Source: Streptomyces mobaraensis NBRC 13819 = DSM 40847
GTDB taxonomy: Bacteria > Actinomycetota > Actinomycetes > Streptomycetales > Streptomycetaceae
Length of the DNA: 64,000 bases
Direction: 5' to 3'
Assembly: GCF_017916255.1 (NCBI RefSeq)
Contig: NZ_CP072827.1
Span: forward strand, 6,783,501-6,847,500
Positions 31,815 through 41,348 of this stretch are shown here, one piece after another. The translations under genes were made by a program, and so were the position numbers. The notes below the pieces were generated by a model that saw only the letters and a list, made by a program, of their open reading frames with translations, had not been told where the DNA came from and made no database searches. Within the stretch, counting starts at the first letter, position 1, and every line of letters starts with the position of its first letter.

Positions 31815-33106
31815 GGCCCGCACTCCGTGCCCTCGGGCCGGTCCGCGACCAGGTCCAGCAGGTCGTCGGCGGGGCAGCGGCCCCGGTCCACGTACCGGGC
31901 GGTGAACGCGTCCACCGCCTCCAGGACCCGGGGCGAGGCCCCGAGCCGGGGGAGCGCCTCGCGCGCCGCCGCGAAGCAGCCCACCGCCGCGGCGTGCAGC
32001 TCCGGATCGGACAGGCCGTGCCGGGCGGCCCGGCGCCACAGCGGGTTGCGCGGGGTGGGCTCCCCGCCCGCCGCGTCGGCCAGCGGCTTCACCGCGCGGT
32101 ACGCGGTCTCGGCGGCCGTCGGGTCGTCGAACAGCGCCGCCGTCACGGCGAGCGGCACCAGCCAGCCGTCCTCGCCCGGCTGCGCGTCGATCATGCGCAT
32201 CTCCAGGTGGCCGCGCGGCCGGATGGGCGGGAACAACGTGGTCAGGTGGTAGATCACATCGCCCGCGGTGACCGGCCGCGGCTCGCCCGTGCGCAGCCAC
32301 TCGCGCAGCGGCAGGCCCTGTACGGGCTGCCACGGTCCTTCCTCGCGCCGGATGAACATCACCTCCGCGTCCAGCGCGTACTCGGCCCAGGCCGCCCTCG
32401 GCTCCAGGTGCTCGGCCGGGGCGAGGGTGCGGCCCGGGTCCATCCGGGCGTAGGTCGCCTGGCGGGTGGAGCGCCAGCCGGTGGGCCGCCCCAGGTGCAG
32501 CGGCGAGTTGGCGAACGCGGCGGCCAGCACCGCGCCCAGCAGGTGCGCGTACCGCCAGCGGCGGTCGAACCCGAGCGGACCCGGGCCCTCGCTGCCGGCG
32601 TCGACGCAGACCTGGACGGACGCCGTCCGGCACATCACCGTGCGGCCGGCCCCGTTCCAGCGGTCGTAGTAGACCTCCATCGCGCTGTAGCGCCGGGTCT
32701 CCACCACCCGGTCGGGATGGGTCCAGGGCTCCTTGCCGTAGCCGGCGAGGAAGAGCCCGATGTCCTTCAGCTCGGCCCTGGCCAGGTCGAGATCGGCGGC
32801 CACCTCGTCCACGCAGGCGGTGAGGGAGGTGGCGGGCTGCGAGCTGAACTCGATCTGGCCGCCGGGCTCGATGGTGAGCAGCGAGCGCAGTGGAAGCTTG
32901 CGGAGCCGGTCGGCGGCGGCGTTGAGCCGGGCCGCTTCCACCGGGCGGGTCGGTTCGCGCAGGTCGTGGACGAGCCATTCCAGCTCGACGCCGAGGAGGC
33001 GGGGCGGGCCGGTCTTGAAGCAGATGCCGCGGACCAGTGCCGCCGCCTCGTCCATATCGACCGTCCGGGTCGCGCCTTCGCCATAGGCGATGCTCTCGTC
33101 GGTCAC
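31811..33106 (-). CDS. egtA: Glutamate-cysteine ligase EgtA
   Basis: 431 residues, GTG start. Makes γ-glutamylcysteine for EgtB. Motifs: LLGVELEWLVHDL near 38 (substrate/Mg Glu), IEPGGQIEFSSQPA near 80, ASVQVCVDAG near 165, FANSPLHLGRPTGWRSTRQ near 200 and RGHLEMRMIDAQPG near 295. First gene of egtABCD, so the operon has a complete core; EgtE, the lyase, is not nearby. Confidence 0.93.
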   Translation of the reverse strand: MTDESIAYGEGATRTVDMDEAAALVRGICFKTGPPRLLGVELEWLVHDLREPTRPVEAARLNAAADRLRKLPLRSLLTIEPGGQIEFSSQPATSLTACVDEVAADLDLARAELKDIGLFLAGYGKEPWTHPDRVVETRRYSAMEVYYDRWNGAGRTVMCRTASVQVCVDAGSEGPGPLGFDRRWRYAHLLGAVLAAAFANSPLHLGRPTGWRSTRQATYARMDPGRTLAPAEHLEPRAAWAEYALDAEVMFIRREEGPWQPVQGLPLREWLRTGEPRPVTAGDVIYHLTTLFPPIRPRGHLEMRMIDAQPGEDGWLVPLAVTAALFDDPTAAETAYRAVKPLADAAGGEPTPRNPLWRRAARHGLSDPELHAAAVGCFAAAREALPRLGASPRVLEAVDAFTARYVDRGRCPADDLLDLVADRPEGTECGP

Positions 33107-33474
33107 TCCGGGTGCCCTCCTGTCGGTCAGCCCCCTTGCCCTGTACCCCCAAACGGAGGGCCGAACGCGTGTCCCTGCGCTGGGAACCGGTCATGCCTGG
33201 AGGGCGCGCGGGGAGCCGCCCGGGAAAGGCGTAGACCATTGGGGCGGAGGCGACGGGCCCGTCCGGACCGGTCACCGCGGGGGAGGCGTACGGGCCCGGG
33301 GCGGCGGTCGCCCGGGCCCGGAACGGTGGGCACGCGGCCGGGCGCTGGGACGTCGCGGGCGCGGACGCCGTGCCGCCCCCGGCCGGCGCCGTCACGGATG
33401 GAGGGGGCGGAGGGGGCGACGCGGCGTACGAGGGACGGCCGGCGGAGTCTGGCCGGAACCGAGCGGCGTGCCCG
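33107..33474. other. Intergenic region, 368 bases
   Basis: Between egtA and the DUF4239 gene. It presumably holds the egtABCD promoter on the minus strand. Very GC-rich; I see no convincing gene, RNA or regulator site. Confidence 0.6.
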
Positions 33475-34230
33475 TCAGACGGCGAACAGATCGGTGAACG
33501 CGTCGGTGGTGTCACCGACGTAGTGCCCGAAGGGGGCGTCGAAGTCCCAGATGAGGAAGAGGAGGAAGGCGATCAGCGCGCTGTAGAGCCCGGCGAGGAG
33601 CAGTTCGCGCGGCGACCGCCGGATCTGCAGGGTGTAGATCAGGCCCACGGCCACCAGCGCCCCGCCGATCAGGCCGAACCACACCACCCCCGGCATGGTG
33701 TCCCCGGCGCTCTGCGCACGGGCGTTGCGCGCCGCGTCCGCCGCCCCGGCCTGGTCCAGCAGCGGCTGGTACGACTGGCTCTCGCGGTCGTTCCTCGGCT
33801 CGTAGGCGGTGATGTCCGCCCGCACCTTGTCGAGCAGTTCCTTCCCCTTGTCGGTGAGCTGCCCGTCGTCCAGCATGCCCGGCCATTCCTTGTGCACGAC
33901 GTACTGCACGTAGGTGTCGACGTCCGCCCGCACCTGTTCCCGGGCGGCCGGCGCGAACGCCTGTACGCGCTCCTGGATCTCGTGCAGCGCCTGCGCCTCG
34001 GCCTGCACGGTCGCCTGTGCGGAGTTCCTTGCCTCCCAGACACCGGCGATGGCCAGCCCGAGGACGATGGCGTAGACCACGCCGATCATCATCGTCATGT
34101 ACTCGATCACGTCGGGCGTCTCGGAGGGATCCTCGCCGGCCCCCACCCGCCGCCCGCGCAGCAGGATCACGGACACGACGACCACGATCACCGCGACCAT
34201 CGCGAGGACCAGCACCACCCACTCGTCCAC
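33475..34230 (-). CDS. DUF4239 (bestrophin-like) membrane protein
   Basis: 251 residues. TM1 at the N-terminus (WVVLVLAMVAVIVVVVSVIL), TM2 near 45 (MMIGVVYAIVLGLAIAGVW), a long extracytoplasmic or cytosolic helical region, then TM3 and TM4 near 185-230 (GVVWFGLIGGALVAVGLIY, LLLAGLYSALIAFLLFLIW). This layout matches Streptomyces DUF4239 proteins, related by fold to bestrophin-like channels. Stands alone. Confidence 0.82.
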   Translation of the reverse strand: MDEWVVLVLAMVAVIVVVVSVILLRGRRVGAGEDPSETPDVIEYMTMMIGVVYAIVLGLAIAGVWEARNSAQATVQAEAQALHEIQERVQAFAPAAREQVRADVDTYVQYVVHKEWPGMLDDGQLTDKGKELLDKVRADITAYEPRNDRESQSYQPLLDQAGAADAARNARAQSAGDTMPGVVWFGLIGGALVAVGLIYTLQIRRSPRELLLAGLYSALIAFLLFLIWDFDAPFGHYVGDTTDAFTDLFAV

Positions 34231-34628
34231 GGCATCCTCCGGATTCGCCCCAACGGCGCGAGGGCGCGCGCCACCGAGATACTGCGGTGTGTGTCACCCG
34301 TTCAGCCGAGATGCGGGGTGGTTTCCTCCGATGGGATGAGGGCGTTCGAGGGGGCGGAGCGGATGTTCGGACGCACCGGTCCGGGCCGGTCGGCGTCGGT
34401 CGCGAAGGCGGACGCCAGAGCGGCGGCGCTCGCTCCCGGAACTCCCCCGACCCCACCGTGACAGCCGAGCCGCGACCCCGAGGAGGGGGCCGCGGCTCGC
34501 GCGTGCGCGAACATGCTGAACGCTGAGTCTGGCCACGCACGTCTGCAAGACGGTTAGGGACGACGAGGGCCGGGCCGTACGCGGCTGTGGGACCGCGCTC
34601 CGCGAGTTCCAGCGCCGGCTCCCGGCGT
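34231..34628. other. Intergenic region, 398 bases
   Basis: Contains a hairpin near 34466-34498 (AGCCGCG..CCCC / GGGG..CGCGGCT), a probable terminator for the minus-strand gntR gene or a boundary element. No gene with credible codon use seen on either strand. Confidence 0.55.
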
Positions 34629-35396
34629 CTAAGTGCCCTCCGGCGCGGCGTCGAACCGGTATTCGTAGCCGATCACGTGCCGGTAGGGCAGGCACCACTC
34701 CCCGTACTCGATGATCCCCTCCCTGTCCCAGAGCCGGTGGGCGCCGGCGAGAATCGGGGTGCCGGTCTTGAGGCCGAGGAAGTCGGCTTCACGTGCGTCG
34801 GCGTCCCGGGCGTGCATGTCGTCCCGTCCTTCGACGGGGCGGCGGCCGGTGGTTTCCATGATGCGAGGGAGTAGCCCGGGGGCCTTGCCGGGGGCGGTGG
34901 ACAGCAAATCCGGGACGGCCGCGGCGAACTCGGCCGGGTACCAGGTCACCGCGAGCATGAGCCGCTGGTGGCCGCGGCCGGTGTGCCACTGGCGGCGTAC
35001 GACTTGGTCGCCTTCGTCGAGGTCGAAGAGGTCGGCGACGTACAGGGGCGGGACGGTGAGGGTGGCGTCGGTGACGATGACGCTCTCGCCCTCGCCGAGG
35101 ACGCTCCCGGTGCGCAAGACTCGGGTGATGCGGTCGTACCCAGAGGACCCGGCCCGGGGCGCGTTGGCGATGAAGGTGCCTCGCTGGCTGGTGCGGATGT
35201 AGCCCTCGACTTGGAGTTGCCCGAGGGCCTTTTGCAGGGTGGCGACGGCGACACCATGCTCGGCGGCGAGGGCGCGGTGATTGGGGAGCTTGCCGCCTTC
35301 GGGCAGGTCACCGTCGAGGATGCGGCGGCGAAGGTCGGCCGCGAGGCGCATGTAGGGGTGGCGGGGCTCGGCTGGTTCGTGCGAGGTGGCTGTCAT
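34629..35396 (-). CDS. GntR/HutC-family regulator
   Basis: 255 residues from ATG 35396; the open frame upstream runs through its operator and is not coding. The winged helix is at about 15-80: YMRLAADLRRRILDGDLPEG, LPNHRALAAEHGVAVATLQKAL, YIRTSQRGTFIA. The C-terminal UTRA ligand domain is about 95-250 (VADLFDLDEGDQVVRRQ, LPRIMETTGRRP). Divergent from the radical SAM gene, with two inverted repeats between them; one lies 20-50 bases from its own start and so suggests autoregulation. Confidence 0.9.
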   Translation of the reverse strand: MTATSHEPAEPRHPYMRLAADLRRRILDGDLPEGGKLPNHRALAAEHGVAVATLQKALGQLQVEGYIRTSQRGTFIANAPRAGSSGYDRITRVLRTGSVLGEGESVIVTDATLTVPPLYVADLFDLDEGDQVVRRQWHTGRGHQRLMLAVTWYPAEFAAAVPDLLSTAPGKAPGLLPRIMETTGRRPVEGRDDMHARDADAREADFLGLKTGTPILAGAHRLWDREGIIEYGEWCLPYRHVIGYEYRFDAAPEGT

Positions 35397-35417
35397 GGCG
35401 TGCCTCCGAACAGAGGT

Positions 35418-35449
35418 GTGACCTAGGCCAGTTGAGCGTACTAGGTCAC
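35418..35449. promoter_or_regulatory. Inverted-repeat operator 1 (gntR side)
   Basis: GTGACCTAG / CTAGGTCAC with a 14-base centre. Shares the ACCTA half-site core with operator 2, as expected for one GntR dimer protein. Confidence 0.65.
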
Positions 35450-35471
35450 TCTGCACTCTTGCTTGAGTCGA

Positions 35472-35499
35472 CCTATGCCACGCTATGATGTGGCATAGG
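35472..35499 (+). promoter_or_regulatory. Inverted-repeat operator 2 enclosing a -10 box
   Basis: CCTATGCCAC / GTGGCATAGG with an eight-base centre GCTATGAT. TATGAT (35484-35489) is a good -10 hexamer; CTTGAG at 35462 would be the -35. A bound regulator would cover the radical SAM promoter completely. Confidence 0.75.
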
Positions 35500-35628
35500 C
35501 CACCCAGATGTCTGTGTGGCTTACCTGCCTTGCTCCCCACATGAGCAGGTCGGCCGGACCGTCAGGCGCCACGCGTCTCCCGTGTCATCCCACACAGGTG
35601 GCTGCACGTCACCGTTCCGGAGGTTGCC

Positions 35629-36663
35629 ATGGAAGTGCCGCTCACCCTCGGCTCACCGGCCCCTTCTCCGACCACCGACTGGACCGCCTTGCGCAGCTTC
35701 GCCGCCCTGCGTGGCCAACTGCGTGTGTCCTTCGGCCCCGCCTGCAACATCGCTTGCTGGTTCTGCCACGACGAAGGCGACATCCCGCCGGGACTGGCCC
35801 GGCGCGACCCGACGAAGAAGCAGCGCCCCCGCTCTCTGTGCGCGGGCCACTACCTCACAACCATCACCGCGTTGATGGAAGCGGGCCTGAAGCGGGTGTA
35901 CTTCACGGGCGGTGAACCGCTTGCCTCGCCCCTGGCGCGGCCCGTGCTCCAGCGGCTCCCCGCCCCGGGTCCGGACGCCTCCTACACACTGATCACCAAC
36001 GGCACCCGTGTCCGCGCCAGCCAGACGTGGCTTGCGGATACGCCCCTGAACAGGGTGAAGGTCTCCCTGCACTACTTCTCCGACGACACGTTCCGGGCCA
36101 TCGCCGCGACCCGCCTCGGCATCGTCGCCGTCCTCGACGGTATCGAGGCGGCGCGCGAAGTGTTCGACCGTGTCGAGTTGAACTGCCTGTTGCTCAACGA
36201 CAACGCCCACGAGATCCGGCCGATCCTCGACTTCGCTCTCGCCCGTCGCCTGCCGGTGCAGTTCATCGAGCTGGTCGGCACCGACTTCAATGCCGATCGC
36301 GCCGAGTCGGCCGCGCCGGCCGATGACGTCGTCGCCTATCTGCGGACCCTGACCGTCGAGGAACGCACCGAGATCGCCGGTGTCGGCCAGGGGCGGCGCG
36401 TCTTTCGCGTCGACGGCGTCGAGGTCGAGGTCATCCACCGCGGCCTCGGTCGCTACCATGTCGGCCAATGCGGCACCTGCGCGCTGCGCTCGCGTTGCGT
36501 CGAGGGATTCTGGGCCTTGCGCCTGGACCACGACGGCGGGCTGCAACCCTGCCTCCTGCGCGGCGATCTCCGCGCGGACGTCAAGGACCTGCTGCACGAC
36601 CCCGTCCGCCTCGCCGAAGCGGTCGCCCGCCACGTCGCCGCCTTCACCGAGGGGACGCTGTGA
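35629..36663 (+). CDS. Radical SAM protein, MoaA-like
   Basis: 344 residues. CNIACWFC near 41 is the radical SAM CxxxCxxC cluster site. FTGGEPLASP near 98 is the SAM-binding GGE motif. CGTCALRSRC with a distal GLQPCLL near 290-310 resembles the second 4Fe-4S site of MoaA. The MoaA C-terminal GG tail is absent (ends EGTL), so it is unlikely to be the molybdopterin enzyme. GGAGG lies just before ATG. Controlled by the divergent GntR protein, with a NUDIX gene next to it; substrate unknown. Confidence 0.85.
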   Translation: MEVPLTLGSPAPSPTTDWTALRSFAALRGQLRVSFGPACNIACWFCHDEGDIPPGLARRDPTKKQRPRSLCAGHYLTTITALMEAGLKRVYFTGGEPLASPLARPVLQRLPAPGPDASYTLITNGTRVRASQTWLADTPLNRVKVSLHYFSDDTFRAIAATRLGIVAVLDGIEAAREVFDRVELNCLLLNDNAHEIRPILDFALARRLPVQFIELVGTDFNADRAESAAPADDVVAYLRTLTVEERTEIAGVGQGRRVFRVDGVEVEVIHRGLGRYHVGQCGTCALRSRCVEGFWALRLDHDGGLQPCLLRGDLRADVKDLLHDPVRLAEAVARHVAAFTEGTL

Positions 36664-36676
36664 CGTTGCAACCCGC

Positions 36677-36695
36677 ATACGAAGCGGATTCGTAT
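36677..36695. repeat. Short inverted repeat before the NUDIX gene
   Basis: ATACGAA / TTCGTAT with a five-base centre, between the radical SAM and NUDIX genes. Could be an operator or weak hairpin. Confidence 0.4.
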
Positions 36696-36767
36696 CGGAC
36701 GCCTCGAACCTCCAGTCGCTCATCGAAGTCCTGGTGAGGCGGACGCCCTCCACTAAGCTCACGCGCC

Positions 36768-37217
36768 ATGAGCGACGACGAGCACCGACGAGGCCCGGCC
36801 CGCGACGCCGCCGTAGTGGTGGCCCGAGACGGCCAGGGCCTCGCCGCCGTTCTCAGCGCCCGCTTTCCCCGGCACGGTGGCGAGTATCTGTTCCTGCCCG
36901 GCGGCCGGCGCGAAGACGGTGAAAGCCCCGAAGAGTGCGCACGGCGTGAGCTTCGGGAGGAGGCTGGTGTCACCGCCCGGCGGTGGCGCGCCCTCGGCGC
37001 GTACGCCATCAGCCTGGAGTCCACCGCCCGCGTCTTCCTTTTCGAAGCCCGCGACCTGTCCCTCGGGCAGCAGCAACTCACCCCGGCCGAGCAGGACTTC
37101 AAACTCTCCTGGTGGCCCATGAGTGACGCCATCGCCGCCGCACGGGAAGGCAGGTTCCTGCTCCCGGCCGGGCCGCTCGCCCTGTTCCTGTCCGATCGGC
37201 TCGGCTTCGGAACCTGA
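36768..37217 (+). CDS. NUDIX hydrolase
   Basis: 149 residues. The NUDIX box is complete: GGRREDGESPEECARRELREEAG (about 45-67), with the REL..EE.G metal ligands. Cleaves a nucleoside diphosphate linked to another group; substrate not predictable. Lies 104 bases after the radical SAM gene on the same strand and may belong to its unit. Confidence 0.9.
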   Translation: MSDDEHRRGPARDAAVVVARDGQGLAAVLSARFPRHGGEYLFLPGGRREDGESPEECARRELREEAGVTARRWRALGAYAISLESTARVFLFEARDLSLGQQQLTPAEQDFKLSWWPMSDAIAAAREGRFLLPAGPLALFLSDRLGFGT

Positions 37218-37242
37218 CAGGCGCGCCCGGCGGACCGGGGTC

Positions 37243-38889
37243 CTACCCCGCGTCCTTCACCACCGCCCGTTCCAGTACCCCGCCCAGGTCCGCGCCCGGG
37301 GGGAGGGTGCCGAAGGCGCCGCCCCAGTCGCCGGCCAGGCGGGAGGCGCAGAAGGCGTCGGCCATGGCGGGGGTGGAGTGGCGGACGAGGAGGCTGCCCT
37401 GGAGGACGAGGGTGAGGTGTTCCGCGAGGCGGCGGGCGGTGAGTTGGGCGCGGTGGGGGTCGTCGAGGGTGGTGAGCAGGGTGCGCAGGCGGGCGGTGGC
37501 GGCGTCGAGGCGGGAGTCCGCGCCGGCGGCGGCGTCGATTTCGGCGAAGTAGGCGTCCAGCGCCTGGGGTTCGCGGGTGAGCGCGCGCAGGACGTCCAGG
37601 GCGGCGACGTTGCCGGAGCCCTCCCAGATGGAGAGCAGCGGCGCCTCGCGGTAGAGGCGGGGCATGCCCGACTCCTCGACGTAGCCGTTGCCGCCGAGGC
37701 ACTCCAGTGCCTCCGCCGCGTGTGCGCTGCCGCGTTTGCACACCCAGTACTTGCCGGCCGCCAGCGCGAGCCGGCGCAGGGCGCGTTCCGCCTCGTCCCC
37801 GGCCTCCGACCGGTCCAGGGCCGTCGCCAGGCGCATCGCCAGGGCCGTGGCCGCCTCCGACTCGACGGCGAGGTCCGCCAGGACGTTGCGCATCAGCGGC
37901 TGGCCGATCAGCTCGGCGCCGAAGGCCCGGCGGTACGTGGTGTGGTGCAGGGCCTGCCGCAGCCCGGCGCGCATGCCGGCGGCCGAGCCGATGACGCAGT
38001 CGAGCCGGGTCATGTTGACCATCTCGACGATCGTGCGGACGCCGCGCCCCGGCTCGCCCACGGGCCAGGCGACGGCCTGCTCGTACTCGATCTCGGAGGA
38101 GGCGTTGGAGCGGTTGCCGAGCTTGTCCTTCAGCCGTTGCAGACGCATCGCGTTGCGGGTGCCGTCGGGCAGGACGCGCGGCATGAGGAAGCAGGTCAGG
38201 CCCTGCTCGGCCTGGGCCAGGACCAGGAAGACGTCGCTCATCGGGGCGGAGGTGAACCACTTGTGCCCGGTGATCACGTACGTGCCGTCGCCCGCCGGGA
38301 CGGCCGTGGTGGTGTTGGCCCGGACGTCCGAGCCGCCCTGCTTCTCGGTCATCGACATGCCGGCGATCAGGCCGCGCTTGCCCAGCGGCGGCCGCAGCCC
38401 GTAGTCGTACACCGGCGACGCCAGCAGCGGCTCGTACACGGCGGCCAGGTCGGGCTGGGCGCGCAGGGCGGGGACGGCGGCGTTGGTCATGGAGATCGGA
38501 CAGCCGTGGCCGGGCTCGGCCTGCGCCCAGACGTAGAACTTGGCGGCGCGGATCAGGTGCGCCCCCGGGCGGCCGTCCGCCCAGGGCGCCGCGTGCTGGC
38601 CGCTCTCCACGGCCGCCGCCATCAGGTGGTGCCACGCCGGGTGGAACTCCACCTCGTCCACCCGGTGGCCGTACCGGTCGTGGGTGCGCAGCACCGGCGG
38701 GTACGCCTCGGCCTGCCGCGCCCACTCCTGCACCTCCTCCGAACCGGCCCGCACCCCCAGAGCGCGGACCTCCTCCTCGCCCCGGCCGCCGCCGTCCCGG
38801 CGGAGGGCCTCCAGCAGCGCGGGGTCGTCGGCGGTGGTGAAGCCGGTCAGGGGCGGGGCCTGGTTGAGAACCTCGTGCGTGCTGCTCAT
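37243..38889 (-). CDS. aidB: AidB-like acyl-CoA dehydrogenase family protein
   Basis: 548 residues, FAD-binding. Matches the alkylation-response AidB branch: long N-terminal helical part with HPAWHHLMAAAVESGQ, then GMSMTEKQGGSDVRANTT near 180, the FAD-site GHKWFTSAPMSD, RSNASSEIEYE, and the ECLGGNGYVEESGMPRLYREAPLLSIWEGSGN motif region near 405. The AidB family protects DNA or detoxifies alkylating agents; direct activity is uncertain. ATG 38889. Confidence 0.88.
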   Translation of the reverse strand: MSSTHEVLNQAPPLTGFTTADDPALLEALRRDGGGRGEEEVRALGVRAGSEEVQEWARQAEAYPPVLRTHDRYGHRVDEVEFHPAWHHLMAAAVESGQHAAPWADGRPGAHLIRAAKFYVWAQAEPGHGCPISMTNAAVPALRAQPDLAAVYEPLLASPVYDYGLRPPLGKRGLIAGMSMTEKQGGSDVRANTTTAVPAGDGTYVITGHKWFTSAPMSDVFLVLAQAEQGLTCFLMPRVLPDGTRNAMRLQRLKDKLGNRSNASSEIEYEQAVAWPVGEPGRGVRTIVEMVNMTRLDCVIGSAAGMRAGLRQALHHTTYRRAFGAELIGQPLMRNVLADLAVESEAATALAMRLATALDRSEAGDEAERALRRLALAAGKYWVCKRGSAHAAEALECLGGNGYVEESGMPRLYREAPLLSIWEGSGNVAALDVLRALTREPQALDAYFAEIDAAAGADSRLDAATARLRTLLTTLDDPHRAQLTARRLAEHLTLVLQGSLLVRHSTPAMADAFCASRLAGDWGGAFGTLPPGADLGGVLERAVVKDAG

Positions 38890-39150
38890 GGCGACCTCCG
38901 GATCGCTGGTGATCGTGCAGTCGAGGGCTGGAGGGGGCTCGGGTCGCGGGCTTGATCATGGGCTTGATGGCGTACGGACAATCGGCTGGTCATTATCCCG
39001 CCCAGGCCCGCACGGCGGGGCTTCTCCGGTGAAAAAGTCGAGGCAGGAGAGGCCACAGGGGCCTCAGGTGAATATGAGCAATCGGTGACAGTTCCCCGGA
39101 CGGGGTCCCATCCGGCGCGTCGGTGTGATGATCGGATCGATACTGTCCCT

Positions 39151-39846
39151 ATGTCACGCGTGCTTCTGATCGAGGACGACCGAGCGGTACGGGAAGGGGT
39201 CACCCTCACCCTGCGCCGTCGCGGCCACGAGGTCGAGGCCGCGGCGACCGGTGAGGCCGGGCTCGCCGCGCTCGGCGCCTTCCGGCCCGACCTGATCCTG
39301 CTCGACCTGATGCTCCCCGACGTCAGCGGCTTCGAGGTCTGCCGCCGGATACGCGCCACCCAGCAGCTCCCGATCATCATGCTCACCGCCCGCGGCGACG
39401 ACATCGACGTCGTCCTCGGCCTGGAGGCGGGCGCCGACGACTACATCGTCAAGCCCGCCCGCGGCGAGGTCCTGGAGGCCCGCATCCGCGCGGTCCTCCG
39501 CCGCGCCGCTCCCGCCGACGGCGGTCCCGAGGCCGCCGCCCGGCCCGCCGAGGTCCACGGCGACCTGGTCGTCGACCGCGCCGGCCTGGTCGTCACCAAG
39601 CACGGCAAGGACCTCGCGCTCGCCCCCTCCGAGATGAAGCTGCTGCTCCACCTCTCCGCCACCCCCGGCCGCGTCCACAGCCGCCAGCAGCTCCTGGAGC
39701 ACGTCTGGGAGCACAGCTACCACGGCGACGCCCGGCTGGTGGACGCCTGTGTGATGCGGCTGCGCACCAAGGTCGAGGACTCCACGCGCTCGCCCCGCTA
39801 CATCCAGACCGTGCGCGGCTTCGGCTACCGGTTCGGCCCGTTGTGA
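39151..39846 (+). CDS. OmpR-type response regulator
   Basis: 231 residues. Receiver: IEDDRAVREG (acidic pocket), LILLDLMLPDVSG (phospho-Asp near 52), MLTARGDD, and IVKPAR (Lys). Winged-helix output from about 135: LALAPSEMKLLLHLS, DACVMRLRTKVED, RYIQTVRGFGYRFG. ATG 39151 was chosen over upstream codons because the receiver starts there. Its stop overlaps the kinase GTG. Confidence 0.94.
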   Translation: MSRVLLIEDDRAVREGVTLTLRRRGHEVEAAATGEAGLAALGAFRPDLILLDLMLPDVSGFEVCRRIRATQQLPIIMLTARGDDIDVVLGLEAGADDYIVKPARGEVLEARIRAVLRRAAPADGGPEAAARPAEVHGDLVVDRAGLVVTKHGKDLALAPSEMKLLLHLSATPGRVHSRQQLLEHVWEHSYHGDARLVDACVMRLRTKVEDSTRSPRYIQTVRGFGYRFGPL

Positions 39847-41348
39847 GACGTTTCGGCGCGCGCCGGCCGGACGATCGGCGGCGCCCCGCCGGGGCGCGCA
39901 AGCCCGCCCTGCGCACCCTCGCCCGCGGCCTGCGCGCCCGGCTCGTGGTCGCGTTCCTGCTCGTCGCCGCGTTGAGCGCGCTGGCCACCGCGGCGCTCAC
40001 CTTCCGCGAGGCGCGCACCGCGATCCTCCAGCGCACCCAGGACACCGCCGTCAACGCCCTGCGCGGCCAGGTCAACTCCCAGGCCCCCGACCTGTCGTAC
40101 CCGCCCGGTACGGCGGGTCTCGCCAAGTTCGCGGCGAACCTCAACCGGGCCGGCGAGGCCGCCCAGCACTGGGTCGTGCACGTCCGCTACGGCGACGGGC
40201 CCATGGTCCCGTCCCTCCGCCCCGGCGAGGACGCCGCCATCGGCACCGGCGTGCGCAAGAAGGTCCAGGCCGGGATCGCCGCCGTGCAGCGCGTCGAGAC
40301 CGAGGGACGCCCCTGGCTCGTCATCGGCCTCCCCGTCACCTTCAGCAACAACACGAAACCGTCCGGCGTGGAGGTCTTCGCCCGGGTTCCGCTGCGGGAG
40401 GACGAGGCCAACGTCCAGGCCCTCGTCGACGCCGCCCAGAGCGGCGCGCTGCCCGCCGTCGCCCTCGCCGTGGTGCCCGCGCTCATCGCCGCCGGCGGCG
40501 TCCTCCGGCCCGTACGCGAACTGCGCCGCGGCGCCCAGCGGATCACCGAGGGCGCGCTCGACACCCGTCTCAAGGTCACCGGCCGCGACGAACTCGCCGA
40601 ACTCTCCCGGACGTTCAACGGCATGGCCGCCGCCCTGGAGGAGAACGTCGCCGAACTCCGCCGCATGGAGGCCAACGCGCGCCGCTTCGCCGCCGACGTC
40701 TCGCACGAGCTGCGCACGCCGCTGGCCGCCATGACGGCCGTCGTCGACGTGCTCGACGAGGACGCCGCCACCCTCGACCCGGACACCGCCCACGCCGTCC
40801 GGCTGATCAGCGAGGAGACCGGCAAGCTCGCCCGCATGGTCGAGGACCTGATGGAGATCTCCCGCTTCGACGCGGGCGCCGCCGCGCTCCACCTCGACGA
40901 GGTCGACGTCGCCGAGACCGTCCGCAAGACCCTCCAGGCCCGCAACTGGCAGGACGAGGTCGAGGCCGACCTGCCGGACGGCGTCCGCGCCCGGCTCGAC
41001 ACCCGGCGCATCGACGTCGTGGTGGCCAACCTCGTCGGCAACGCCCTGCGGCACGGCGGCGCCCCCGTCCACGTGGCGGTCCGTGCGGACCGTACGGCGG
41101 AACGGCTGCTCATCGAGGTCGCCGACCAGGGCCCGGGCATCGACCCCGAGGTGCTGCCGCACGTCTTCGACCGCTTCTACAAGGCCGACGCCGCCCGGGT
41201 CCGCTCCGAGGGCAGCGGCCTCGGCCTCGCCATCACGCTGGAGAACGTCCGGCTGCACCACGGAACCATCCGGGCCGCCAACCGGCCCGGCGGAGGCGCG
41301 GTGTTCACCGTCGACCTCCCCCTGCGCACAGGAGGTGACGAGGAGTGA
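39843..41348 (+). CDS. Sensor histidine kinase
   Basis: 501 residues. Arg-rich N-terminus, TM1 near 35-60 (ARLVVAFLLVAALSALATAAL), an extracytoplasmic sensor domain to about 200, TM2 near 205 (LPAVALAVVPALIAAGGVL), HAMP, then the H-box FAADVSHELRTPLAAM with His near 285, N-box ANLVGNALRH, and G boxes DQGPGIDPEVLPHVFDRFY and GSGLGLAI. Partner of the regulator before it. GTGA overlap with the lipoprotein gene after it. Confidence 0.94.
   Translation: MRRFGARRPDDRRRPAGARKPALRTLARGLRARLVVAFLLVAALSALATAALTFREARTAILQRTQDTAVNALRGQVNSQAPDLSYPPGTAGLAKFAANLNRAGEAAQHWVVHVRYGDGPMVPSLRPGEDAAIGTGVRKKVQAGIAAVQRVETEGRPWLVIGLPVTFSNNTKPSGVEVFARVPLREDEANVQALVDAAQSGALPAVALAVVPALIAAGGVLRPVRELRRGAQRITEGALDTRLKVTGRDELAELSRTFNGMAAALEENVAELRRMEANARRFAADVSHELRTPLAAMTAVVDVLDEDAATLDPDTAHAVRLISEETGKLARMVEDLMEISRFDAGAAALHLDEVDVAETVRKTLQARNWQDEVEADLPDGVRARLDTRRIDVVVANLVGNALRHGGAPVHVAVRADRTAERLLIEVADQGPGIDPEVLPHVFDRFYKADAARVRSEGSGLGLAITLENVRLHHGTIRAANRPGGGAVFTVDLPLRTGGDEE

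Noticed and set aside
35629..36663. Radical SAM gene as moaA
   Set aside because: Missing the C-terminal GG, GntR-controlled, and no molybdopterin genes nearby.
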